DNA of 64,000 bases from Flammeovirgaceae bacterium SG7u.111 (lineage in GTDB: Bacteria > Bacteroidota > Bacteroidia > Cytophagales > Flammeovirgaceae). The notes below the pieces were generated by a model. That model had not been told where the DNA came from. It worked only from the letters and a program-made list of their open reading frames with translations, and did no database searches. Within the stretch, counting starts at the first letter, position 1, and the number at the start of each line of letters is the position of its first letter. Positions 53,996-61,788 of the stretch are shown here, in pieces. The stretch lies in assembly GCA_034044135.1 (NCBI GenBank), contig CP139021.1, forward strand, positions 2,433,635-2,497,634. Direction: 5' to 3'. The translations under genes and the position numbers were made by a program.

Positions 53996-54640
53996 TTATT
54001 TTAATTCAATTTTTATTTGTCCATTACCTCTTACAGACCCTAAATTGATGATCGAAGGTCTGTCCAACTGCACTTCGGGTGTATCAATATCGAACCTTAA
54101 TTGTGCAGGTAAAATTGCTCTACAAGGATCGTTCTCACTTAAGTCAACTAAATTAAAATTGTATTGAGGCGGAAAGCTCTCAAGTGATAATCCATCCCAT
54201 TCTAATGAGAAAAGGTGGGAGAAACATCCTCCACCGTAATTTATATCTACAACTAGCTGTTTTGATGGCTCATCGAAGCTTGCCCCTTTTATAATTAAGA
54301 AATTTGATTGCTCAGCCGTAAAGCTTTCAACCTTTTTTACTTTTAGTTGAATAGTTTCATAATCAGCCTGGTCAGGTTCTAATGTTGGTTGTGTTATTCT
54401 TACACCGTTTGCTTCTGCATTTCCAGTCCAAGGGGCATCTATTACGAACGGCATCATCATATCTGCACCGAAAACTGAGATAGGAATAACTTCAAGGGTA
54501 TAGCCCCAAATACCGTCTTCAGGCTCTTTGATATAAATATGCTCGTTTAACCTTACTTCCAAATTAGTTCTTGAAAGTTGGCCTGTTATTACCACTCTTC
54601 CATCGGTAGTAATATCAATATGCTGAATATAAGCTCTCAT
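53996..54640 (-). CDS. Hypothetical protein with GGC-H and DPC motifs
   Basis: 214 residues, no clear signal peptide. The C-terminal half holds INYGGGCFSHLFSLEWDG (about residues 134-151) and LSENDPCRAILPAQLRFDI (about 168-186). A GGCxxHxFxL plus DPC/DxC pair occurs in a group of uncharacterised envelope proteins from several phyla, suggesting a paired Cys or metal site. The N-terminal part contains GVRITQPTLEPDQ and several beta strands. Operon with the 107-residue protein, 4 bp apart. No function can be given. Confidence 0.6.
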   Translation of the reverse strand: MRAYIQHIDITTDGRVVITGQLSRTNLEVRLNEHIYIKEPEDGIWGYTLEVIPISVFGADMMMPFVIDAPWTGNAEANGVRITQPTLEPDQADYETIQLKVKKVESFTAEQSNFLIIKGASFDEPSKQLVVDINYGGGCFSHLFSLEWDGLSLESFPPQYNFNLVDLSENDPCRAILPAQLRFDIDTPEVQLDRPSIINLGSVRGNGQIKIELK

Positions 54641-54762
54641 GTTAAATTATTTTAAGTTAAAAAGGTTTCTGTTTATCAAATTACCGCCAACACTATTTTA
54701 ACAAGATAATTCCTGCTCCACAGTAGCTATTATTTCCCATTAATGATGACTGCATTTAGCCT

Positions 54763-54800
54763 ACTAAATTTTAAAGGACTAACAATGTTTTCAAACCTAT
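54763..54800 (-). pseudogene. Second tyrosine-recombinase tail relic
   Basis: CTAACAATGTTTTC and its surroundings match the 3' end of the recombinase relic at 52556-52575; the minus strand reads FENIVSPL where the other reads LENIVSPL. Only about 12 codons survive. It marks the other side of the accessory segment 52.5-54.8 kb. Confidence 0.5.
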
Positions 54801-54928
54801 TTTATTGACAATGTACGGCTCTTAAATTCCCATTCATTGTAAAAATCGGACAATAACCAACAGCCGTAAAAAAACTAACTAAGTAGTTAAGCTATTTCAA
54901 TAGTTTTAGGTGTAAATAAAATGACCTA

Positions 54929-55080
54929 TCAATTCTTTATTTTCTCGACATCTTTCGCCTTATTACCCGCAAGCTGTTTAGGCTCGGGAGTGAGGGTGTA
55001 GATGGCTTTGAATTCTTTGAACCATTCGTAGAACTCTTTTTCGAGCGCCACCCGGTTGCTGGTGGCTCGGACAGGTTCTT
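54929..55080 (-). pseudogene. C-terminal relic of a helical protein, cut by a REP sequence
   Basis: Minus strand reads EPVRATSNRVALEKEFYEWF, KEFKAIYTLTPEPKQLAGNK, AKDVEKIKN-stop, an intact helical tail of 50 codons. At 55081 homology passes directly into a REP unit. The ALEKEFYEWFKEFKAI pattern is similar in spacing to KANELEKWHSKAKRII of the intact gene at 55549-56172, so it may be a decayed paralogue. Confidence 0.45.
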
Positions 55081-55330
55081 TGTTTTTTTGAAATGGTGCT
55101 TTCTACAATTGTGTAACCTCTTACGGGGCTAATCTTGTAGGGGTTTTGAAAAAAAGAATCCTGTTAGGGATTCCACAATTGTAGATAGAGGGAATTTGTT
55201 TAAAAACAACCCTGTCAAGGGTTGCACAAATCATTTTTGCTCCATTTTTTGCAACACCTACGGCGTTGTGCCACATCCAAGCTTCCAATTGCTACAATTT
55301 TGAAACCCATACTGGGTTTGCTTTCAATGA
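55081..55330. repeat. REP cluster (doublet C, inverted unit, singles)
   Basis: Contains an inverted REP CTACAATTGTGTAACCTC.. (55103-55130), REP doublet C (55156-55230: ATCCTGTTAGGGATT and CAACCCTGTCAAGGGTTG with TTGTAGA between), GCAACACCTACGGCGTTG (55250-55267) and GAAACCCATACTGGGTTT (55302-55319). No gene lies in 54641-55548 apart from relics. Confidence 0.7.
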
Positions 55331-55385
55331 TTTGAAAACCCCTACAAAATTAGCTTCGGGGTAGGGAGTTAAAGTAATACCTTCA

Positions 55386-55424
55386 AAAAAACCGATGGCC
55401 TCGCTCCAAGCGAGGCCATCGATG
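55386..55424. terminator. Repeated 13-bp hairpin, copy 2
   Basis: CGATGGCCTCGCT (55393-55405) and AGCGAGGCCATCG (55409-55421) are perfect reverse complements with a CCA loop, preceded by seven As (a T run on the minus strand). It is likely the terminator of the leftward gene 55549-56172. Confidence 0.75.
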
Positions 55425-55548
55425 AAAGTTAGAGCAAGCATTGAAGAAAATACCCTGAAACAAGTTCAGGGTGGCTCGATTGGGGAGTATAACAAAAAAA
55501 GGACTGCTCAACGCAGCCCTTATTGGTATTGTAATCCACATCAATTGG

Positions 55549-56172
55549 CTAGGTGGTAGCAACTGGCTTTACTTTGCTATAGGCGCGGATGATTCGCTTG
55601 GCTTTGGAGTGCCACTTTTCTAGTTCATTTGCTTTGCGCATGAGGGTTTCCTTAGCTTCTTTTCGTTCCTCTTCGGCAAGGGTCTGGATGCGCTTGAGGT
55701 CGAGCATATCGGCATGGAGTTTTAGCCCTGCTTCCAAATGTGCTTTGCTAATGCCTCTTGTACCCATTTCTTTTAGGTAGTTGGCATTGCTTAATATACC
55801 TTCGTAAAGTACCTTGACCTGTATTTTCATTTCGTCGAAGACAGTATCTCTTATCCCATTGAGGTCGAGCGTACTATAAGCTTCCCTATTGTCTTCAAAA
55901 TGCACATAGGCTATTTCTTTTATAGGTGCATAATGTTCCTTTAATTGCTCCATGGCAAAGTTAAAGGCATCGGTGGCACTATAGCGCCTGCCTTTGGCTA
56001 CTGTGCTGATTTGCCTTAGCTCCACTACTTCTTTGTGGAGTTTGGCTACTCTTTCAATTTCCTTTTTAGGATAACCTGCCGAAGCTGCTAGCTCCAAATC
56101 GCTTGGCTTAGCCAACATAAGGTCGATGTATTTTCCAATACTATCGACTTTCTTTTTGTCGTAATAGTCCAT
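55549..56172 (-). CDS. Helical hypothetical protein
   Basis: 207 residues, predicted almost wholly alpha-helical, with no signal peptide: SIGKYIDLMLAKPSDLELAA, RYSATDAFNFAMEQLKEHYA, IRDTVFDEMKIQVKVLYEGI, RIQTLAEEERKEAKETLMRK, ELEKWHSKAKRIIRAYSKVK. The heptad-like spacing suggests a helical bundle. I do not know the family; relics of similar tails at 53.5 and 54.9 kb suggest a multi-copy accessory family. Downstream a strong hairpin (55393-55421) ends transcription; 786 bp upstream hold no gene. Confidence 0.65.
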   Translation of the reverse strand: MDYYDKKKVDSIGKYIDLMLAKPSDLELAASAGYPKKEIERVAKLHKEVVELRQISTVAKGRRYSATDAFNFAMEQLKEHYAPIKEIAYVHFEDNREAYSTLDLNGIRDTVFDEMKIQVKVLYEGILSNANYLKEMGTRGISKAHLEAGLKLHADMLDLKRIQTLAEEERKEAKETLMRKANELEKWHSKAKRIIRAYSKVKPVATT

Positions 56173-56958
56173 TTTTTTAAATGTTAAGTCTTGAAATTAA
56201 TTTGAAACATAACGCAGTATCCTCATCTTTATGAAGTGAAAAATATTCGCATAAAGCAGGTGTGTAATAATGTAAATGTGATTTATTGTTTTGTTTGAAA
56301 AGTTATAAGTAGCTTATAGAGAGTATATTGTTGTTTTTTTTATCCTGAAATAGCTTTTATTTATTTTCCCGTGGCGTATTATGTTAGAATAGTACTATCT
56401 ATTCTTGTTTTCTTAAAAGTAAGATATGTTATAGTATCGATAATATACTGTTTTCCTATTATCTTTATTATTGATAATGAGTCTGTTACTTACAAGGGAT
56501 ACTAAGAATGCCTCAAAAAGGGCATTTATTTAACATAATGTGGTATTTGGGGTTTTTCAATTCAGAAGATTATTTGGCGAATTTTCAACTTGGTAGTTTA
56601 TTAAATTAGAAAATAGCGTAGAGGTTTAGCAAAAAACACCAGAATAGTAACCTTTTTAGTTCAAGTGGATACCTGAAGTGTTAAAATGCGTACCTGTACC
56701 CTTTAACTGGACACCTGAAGCGTTAAAGTACCTGTCTAATATGTTCAAGTAGGCACCTAACGTGTTTAAGTGAACACCCAAACCCTTTAAGTAGGTATCG
56801 GCAGTGTTCAAGTGCGCATTTGAAGTCATTGAGTAACTACCATAAGTGGTAGAATGTGTACCAAAAGGCAAGGAAATAAATACCATCCAAGAAGGATATT
56901 TGGGAATGTTGCCTGTGAACCACAGGCAACGGATACTTTTGTCGTGTATTAAGGAAGT
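56173..56958. other. AT-rich region without genes, containing a tandem repeat and a hairpin
   Basis: No convincing gene. Holds the promoter of the helical-protein gene near 56180-56300, a ten-unit 21-bp tandem repeat (56659-56868) and a perfect hairpin GTTGCCTGTG-AAC-CACAGGCAAC (56908-56930) just before the chromate transporter genes. Confidence 0.5.
56659..56868. repeat. Ten-unit 21-bp tandem repeat
   Basis: Unit approximates GTTTAAGTGNNNACCTNAAGT, repeated at 56659, 56680, 56701, 56722, 56743, 56764, 56785, 56806, 56827 and 56848, with strict 21-bp period but much base variation. On the minus strand it reads a seven-residue repeat like HLNTLGA/YLKGLGV without a stop until 56656. The surrounding 76-codon frame lacks a visible ribosome site, so coding is doubtful. 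Confidence 0.8.
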
Positions 56959-57624
56959 ATGGATGACTTTTATCCTTTGAAAAACCGTCAGTATCTTCTA
57001 CCTTTCGCCGCAAAAAGAAGATCATTGGGCACACAAGAACAAACAACACAAACTAGGCAGAAAAATGGGGAATATTTCCAATTACTCACGTCCTTCTTAA
57101 AGGTAGGGTTCTTTATGTTTGGCGGGGGCTATGCCATGCTGCCCTTGCTGGAAAAGGAACTGATAGACTACCGAAAATGGATCACGGAAGATGAGCTGCT
57201 AGAGATTATCTCCCTTTCCCAGATGACGCCGGGGACTATTGCCATCAATGCGGCTACACACATTGGGAATACGCGGGCAGGGGTGCTAGGCGGTGTCCTT
57301 GCTTCCTTTGGTATTATCTTCCCTTCACTGCTTATCATCACGCTGATTTATTACTTTGCAGGGGCGCACTTTGAAAACCTTTGGGTTCAAAAAGCTTTTT
57401 TGGGCATTCGAGCCTGTTTGGTAGCCATGATCGCTAATTCGGTCTACAAAATGTTTAAAACGGGGGTGAAAGGAGCAATTCCTTTTTTAGTTTTCCTACT
57501 TGCCGTACTCTGCCTGTTTTTACACATTCATCCTATACTAATTATTTTAGCGGGTGCAGTTATTGGTCTGGTTGTTTGGGGATTAGTTCCTTATATGAAA
57601 GCAAAGGGGAGGGCAGGGCTATGA
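56959..57624 (+). CDS. Chromate transporter family, first half-size subunit
   Basis: 221 residues, one domain of the CHR family (chromate efflux or related anion transport). After a polar N-terminus, SFLKVGFFMFGGGYAMLPLL (about residues 46-65) is the CHR signature, then ISLSQMTPGTIAINAATHIG, and about five hydrophobic helices (GIIFPSLLIITLIYYFAGAH, FLVFLLAVLCLFLHIHPILI). The first 22 residues look non-homologous; a TTG at 57025 (GTQEQTTQ) after AAGAAGA could be the real start. It overlaps the next gene by ATGA, so the two half-transporters are made together and probably form one heterodimer. Confidence 0.88.
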   Translation: MDDFYPLKNRQYLLPFAAKRRSLGTQEQTTQTRQKNGEYFQLLTSFLKVGFFMFGGGYAMLPLLEKELIDYRKWITEDELLEIISLSQMTPGTIAINAATHIGNTRAGVLGGVLASFGIIFPSLLIITLIYYFAGAHFENLWVQKAFLGIRACLVAMIANSVYKMFKTGVKGAIPFLVFLLAVLCLFLHIHPILIILAGAVIGLVVWGLVPYMKAKGRAGL

Positions 57625-58166
57625 AAGACTTATTTGAATTAGTAAAGGTGTTTTTCAAGATTGGGCTATTCAGCTTTGGAGGAGGCTTGGCGATGGTGCC
57701 GCTATTCATTGTGGAGTTTGAGGCACAAGGCTGGATGACCAGCGATGAGTTTTTCGATGTGCTCTCCTTGGCTCAAATGACCCCCGGAGCTATTGCCATG
57801 AATTCTGCCACCTTTGTGGGCAACAGCGTGGCGGGAGTGTTGGGAGGAATAACCGCTACTTCGGCATTGGCTGCTCCTTCGGTTATCATCATGCTTCTGC
57901 TATCGAAATTCTTGCAGCGGGTGAAAAATAATAAGTTTAAAGAAGCCCTTTTTAAGGGCTTGAAGCCTGTAACCGTTGCCCTTATTTTGTTTGCAGGTTG
58001 GCAAATAGCCAATACGACCTACTTTGAAGGGGGAGACTATAGCCTTGTTAACTGGAAAGCGATTGGCTTGAGTATTGCCGTTGGCGGTGCATTGTTGTAT
58101 TTCAAAAAGGTTAATCCCATCTTTCTTATCCTTGCTTCGGGGGTAATTGGGGTGATTTTGTTTTAG
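57621..58166 (+). CDS. Chromate transporter family, second half-size subunit
   Basis: 181 residues from ATG 57621, which forms an ATGA overlap with the stop of the first subunit and has a GGGGAGGGCAGG ribosome site upstream; a longer frame from 57576 is not needed. The CHR signature VFFKIGLFSFGGGLAMVPLF is followed by SLAQMTPGAIAMNSATFVG and the helices SALAAPSVIIMLLLSKFL and LSIAVGGALLYFKKVNPIFL. Paired short CHR proteins work as antiparallel dimers in studied cases. Substrate is not proven. Confidence 0.9.
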   Translation: MKDLFELVKVFFKIGLFSFGGGLAMVPLFIVEFEAQGWMTSDEFFDVLSLAQMTPGAIAMNSATFVGNSVAGVLGGITATSALAAPSVIIMLLLSKFLQRVKNNKFKEALFKGLKPVTVALILFAGWQIANTTYFEGGDYSLVNWKAIGLSIAVGGALLYFKKVNPIFLILASGVIGVILF

Positions 58167-58195
58167 CATAGATTTGTTTCTAAAGGTGCATGAAA

Positions 58196-59311
58196 TTACT
58201 CTGGTCTTGTAGATAAATTGGCAGTGGACGGACTAAGAGTTTCCTGTACCTGGGCCCTAAACTCATCATCCGACAAGATTTTCAATTCAAACTCGTTCAT
58301 GCTCATCTGTAAGCGTTGGCTTTCCAAAGGGTTTAGGTCATTGAAGAAGTAAGCCATTTCCACTTTATTCCCTTGTTTGTCGGTAGCGTAGAGGGCTTTG
58401 GTAAGCACAAAAGCAGTAGATCCTCCTTTCATGCCCGAATGTTCTAGCCATGATCTGTTTTGTGGGTTTTCCAATATCCATTCCATCACTTCGTCGAGGT
58501 ATTGCTGGGCTTCGGGACTGAAATAGCTTCTTGAGTTTATTTTTTCCATGATGCTTACATAGTCGGAGGTAGTGGAAGCTGGCAGATTATCGGACCATAC
58601 TCTTTGTACCGCTAAGCCCATCTGCCCAATTTCTTTTTTGTAGGAGGTATCGCTTGCCAGTTTTTGGTGGATCTGCTCGGTCGTTTGGATGTATTCTGCC
58701 AAGGAAAGGTCTTTCAGTGCTTGGACTAGTTCTTCCCCTTTTAGCTCTGGAAACTTCTCTTTCCCCACAAAAAGAGCCGACACAATGTAGTACATCTGGG
58801 AGTGTTGCTTTAGCCCTAGGCTATCAATTTGGCTGTTTATGTTTTCTAACCCAAGTTTTTGGCAAAGCCATTCGGTATTGGCATTGGAGCTGAACTTGAT
58901 CATCCCTTTGGCAACGTCTCTTATTGGAATTTTACCATCCACAATTTTGCTTTCGACCGATGTCAACCATCCCGGATGTGCGCCCCCGTCGGTATTGGGA
59001 GCATAATACATATCTAACTCACTTGTTTCTATAAGTTCGTTGGGATTGATAGTTCCGTTGGCAGCTTGCTCTGCATATTCTATGGCAATTATGATCTTTA
59101 CGGTGCTTGCCAGGGGCATGACCGTATTTGGGTTTAATTCTGCTAGTGTAGTGTCGTTTCTGACAAGTTTGATTGCTGCCTTTTCAGGGTTTTCTTTGAT
59201 GAAGTTGAGTACGGTTTCTTTGTTTGGGTTGAAGTAATATACTCCATACCCAAAGAGCAGCACAACAATACCAATCATGATTCCGAGGATGATCAAGACT
59301 TTTTTAAGCAT
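58196..59311 (-). CDS. Class-A beta-lactamase-like serine hydrolase
   Basis: 371 residues with an N-terminal membrane anchor (LIILGIMIGIVVLLFGYGVY). Active-site elements of the penicillin-recognising fold: SxxK in LASTVKIIIAIEYAEQ (Ser about 69), SxN in IKFSSNANTEWLCQKLG (about 142), and KGG in HSGMKGGSTAF (about 294) in place of KTG. Large insert between the second and third motifs. It could be a carboxypeptidase, esterase or beta-lactamase; resistance cannot be inferred. It is convergent with the chromate genes and divergent from the CRTAC gene. Confidence 0.82.
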   Translation of the reverse strand: MLKKVLIILGIMIGIVVLLFGYGVYYFNPNKETVLNFIKENPEKAAIKLVRNDTTLAELNPNTVMPLASTVKIIIAIEYAEQAANGTINPNELIETSELDMYYAPNTDGGAHPGWLTSVESKIVDGKIPIRDVAKGMIKFSSNANTEWLCQKLGLENINSQIDSLGLKQHSQMYYIVSALFVGKEKFPELKGEELVQALKDLSLAEYIQTTEQIHQKLASDTSYKKEIGQMGLAVQRVWSDNLPASTTSDYVSIMEKINSRSYFSPEAQQYLDEVMEWILENPQNRSWLEHSGMKGGSTAFVLTKALYATDKQGNKVEMAYFFNDLNPLESQRLQMSMNEFELKILSDDEFRAQVQETLSPSTANLSTRPE

Positions 59312-59571
59312 AGAGTTTTAGTTAAATTATACAATAGTATGGTAGGCTACCTTCTATAAGGCATCCGTCAGTTGTGAGATAAGGGCGTGGTTGTAAACTT
59401 GTGAGATTATAATGACAGTCAACGGGCTTTTTGTTACCTAGGTTGTGATTTTTATTAACTTATTCCCATTTTGTTATTGGCTAGAGTAATTGATCTTGGG
59501 GTTTATGCCTCTTATTGTATATTTAGCCCAAAGAAATACTCTTAGTAGAAATAGAGAACCGCATTGTAAAA

Positions 59572-61776
59572 ATGAAAGTGATCAGATTAGTACCCGTCCT
59601 CCTTTTTTTAACCTTAGCTATGATTGCATGTGATAAAAAAGAGGCCGACATGCCTGAGTTATTGGACAAAGCGGCAAAGGAAAAGTTTTTTGTGCCTGAT
59701 AATGTGTATGCTGGATCGGTAAGGGCCGCCCATTTTCATGCTTTGGCTGAAGCTGCTACTGGTACTCAAAAAGATCGCTACCTACTAAGGGAGGCTGAAT
59801 CCATGCTTTATGCAGGGAAAAACCAAGAGTCGATTGCGTTACTAGAAAGGCTTTGGGCAAACAGGAACAAAGGCAGTATGGGGAGCGGATTGGAGTTTAG
59901 GGAAATAGAAGAAGTTAGGTCTTTACTGGCACTTGCTTATTTGCGCTTAGGTGAGCAAGAAAATTGTATCCATCACCACGATGCCTCTGCCTCATGTATC
60001 ATTCCAATAGCACCTGAGGGTTTTCACCATGCAAAGGAAGGGTCTAGCAAGGCAGTTGTTTTTTTAGAAGAATTTTTGAGCCATAATACGCATGATCTTA
60101 AAGCTAGGTGGCTGTTGAATATTGCCTATATGACTTTGGGGGAATATCCTGAAGGTGTTCCAGAAAAATGGGCTATTCCCGACAGTGCTTTTCAATCAGA
60201 CTATCCCTTAAAGAAGTTTGAAGATATTGCTCCTAAACTTGGGTTGAACGTGAACGAGCTTTCTGGTGGTGGAATAGTGGATGATTTTAATAATGATAAT
60301 CTTTTAGATGTATTTGTTTCCAGTTGGTTTCCCTCGCATCATCTGCGGTACTTTACAAATAACGGTGATGGTAGTTTTACGGAACAGTCGGAAACAGCAG
60401 CCTTGATGGAGACTGGTGGAGGGTTGAACATGGTGCAGGCGGATTATAACAACGACGGTTTTTTGGATGTGTTTGTATTGAGAGGGGCTTGGATGGAAAA
60501 CTTGGGCGAACACCCTAATTCATTACTGAGGAACAATGGGGACAATACGTTTACCGATGTGACCATAGAGGCAGGCTTGTTGTCTTTTCACCCAACACAA
60601 GCGGCAGTTTGGACAGATTTTAACAACGATGGCTGGGTAGACCTATTCATAGGAAATGAGTCAGACACCAACAACACACATCCTTGTGAATTTTACATCA
60701 ATAATGGCGATGGTACTTTTTCGGAGAAAACAAGTGAAGCTGGTCTTTTAATCAGTACTGCCCAGGGCCCTTTTTTTGTAAAAGGAGCTACCTCGCTCGA
60801 CTATGACAAAGATGGTTGGATGGATTTGTATGTGTCTACACTGCAACAGGAAAATCTTTTTTTTAAGAATAGGGGTGTGGATGAAAAGGGGAATGTGGTT
60901 TTTGAGGAAGTTGGGAATAATGTAGGTTTAGGCGAGAAACTTTCTAGCTTTCCTATTTGGTCTTTTGATTATAACAATGATGGCTGGGAAGATATTTTTG
61001 TGGCTGGGTATAGACGGAGTTATGGTTCTATTATTCCTGATGTTGCCAGTGAATATTTAGGGTTGCCTTTCAGAGCCGAGACCATGCGACTTTATCAAAA
61101 TAATAGAGGGACATTCACGGATGTATCGAAGGAAGTAGGTTTGGATAAAATAGGCTATGCCATGGGGGCAAACTTTGGCGACCTTGACAACGATGGCTAT
61201 CCAGATATTTACCTAAGTACGGGGGAAGTGAGTTTTGAATCTATCATTCCCAATCGGGTCTTTCGGAACGCAGCTGGGGAAGTTTTCCAAGATGTGACTA
61301 CGGCAGGTGGTTTTGGGAATATCCAGAAAGGGCATGGGGTTTCTTTTTCCGATATTGACAATGATGGAGACCAAGATATTCATGTGGTGATGGGAGGTGC
61401 TTTTGAAGGGGACAATTTCTTTAATTCGCTCTTTGAAAATCCTTATGAGGAAGAAAACAACTGGGTAAACCTTCGCTTGGTAGGTACGAAGTCTAACCGT
61501 TCGGCTATTGGAAGCCGCATAGTGGTTAGAGTACTGGAAGAAGGGCAGGAACGGGCGTTTTACCACACCGTCTGCTCGGGTGGGAGCTTTGGTAGCTCTA
61601 CCTTGAGGGCGGAAATTGGTTTGGGAAATACGTCGGAGATTACCCAAGTGGAGGTAGTTTGGGCTGGCTCCGATACTCACCAAGTGTTTGAGGGCGTTCA
61701 GTTGAACCGCTTTTATACGATTACAGAAGGCAAACCGCAAGCAGAAAAGCTCAGCTTGCATGCCTTAGGATTATAG
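59572..61776 (+). CDS. CRTAC1-type FG-GAP/ASPIC-UnbV surface lipoprotein
   Basis: 734 residues. Lipoprotein signal peptide LLFLTLAMIAC (Cys about 20). A TPR-like helical segment (about 40-190: YLLREAESMLYAGKNQESIA) precedes a seven-bladed beta-propeller of VCBS/FG-GAP type. Calcium-loop motifs in order: DFNNDNLLDVFV, DYNNDGFLDVFV, DFNNDGWVDLFI, DYDKDGWMDLYV, DYNNDGWEDIFV, DLDNDGYPDIYL, DIDNDGDQDIHV. The C-terminal UnbV/ASPIC domain is NNWVNLRLVGTKSNRSAIGS with RAEIGLGNTSEITQVEVVW. Such proteins are surface-exposed and often next to SusCD pairs; function is unknown, perhaps carbohydrate or integrin-like binding. Confidence 0.9.
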   Translation: MKVIRLVPVLLFLTLAMIACDKKEADMPELLDKAAKEKFFVPDNVYAGSVRAAHFHALAEAATGTQKDRYLLREAESMLYAGKNQESIALLERLWANRNKGSMGSGLEFREIEEVRSLLALAYLRLGEQENCIHHHDASASCIIPIAPEGFHHAKEGSSKAVVFLEEFLSHNTHDLKARWLLNIAYMTLGEYPEGVPEKWAIPDSAFQSDYPLKKFEDIAPKLGLNVNELSGGGIVDDFNNDNLLDVFVSSWFPSHHLRYFTNNGDGSFTEQSETAALMETGGGLNMVQADYNNDGFLDVFVLRGAWMENLGEHPNSLLRNNGDNTFTDVTIEAGLLSFHPTQAAVWTDFNNDGWVDLFIGNESDTNNTHPCEFYINNGDGTFSEKTSEAGLLISTAQGPFFVKGATSLDYDKDGWMDLYVSTLQQENLFFKNRGVDEKGNVVFEEVGNNVGLGEKLSSFPIWSFDYNNDGWEDIFVAGYRRSYGSIIPDVASEYLGLPFRAETMRLYQNNRGTFTDVSKEVGLDKIGYAMGANFGDLDNDGYPDIYLSTGEVSFESIIPNRVFRNAAGEVFQDVTTAGGFGNIQKGHGVSFSDIDNDGDQDIHVVMGGAFEGDNFFNSLFENPYEEENNWVNLRLVGTKSNRSAIGSRIVVRVLEEGQERAFYHTVCSGGSFGSSTLRAEIGLGNTSEITQVEVVWAGSDTHQVFEGVQLNRFYTITEGKPQAEKLSLHALGL

Positions 61777-61788
61777 GTTGGTACATTT

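Noticed and set aside
56659-56868. CRISPR array
   Set aside because: The 21-bp units are contiguous, diverged and have no spacers; no cas gene is in the window.
56656-56886. 76-residue heptad-repeat protein as a firm gene
   Set aside because: No ribosome site or promoter visible and the frame is fully explained by the tandem repeat; kept as a repeat and a finding.
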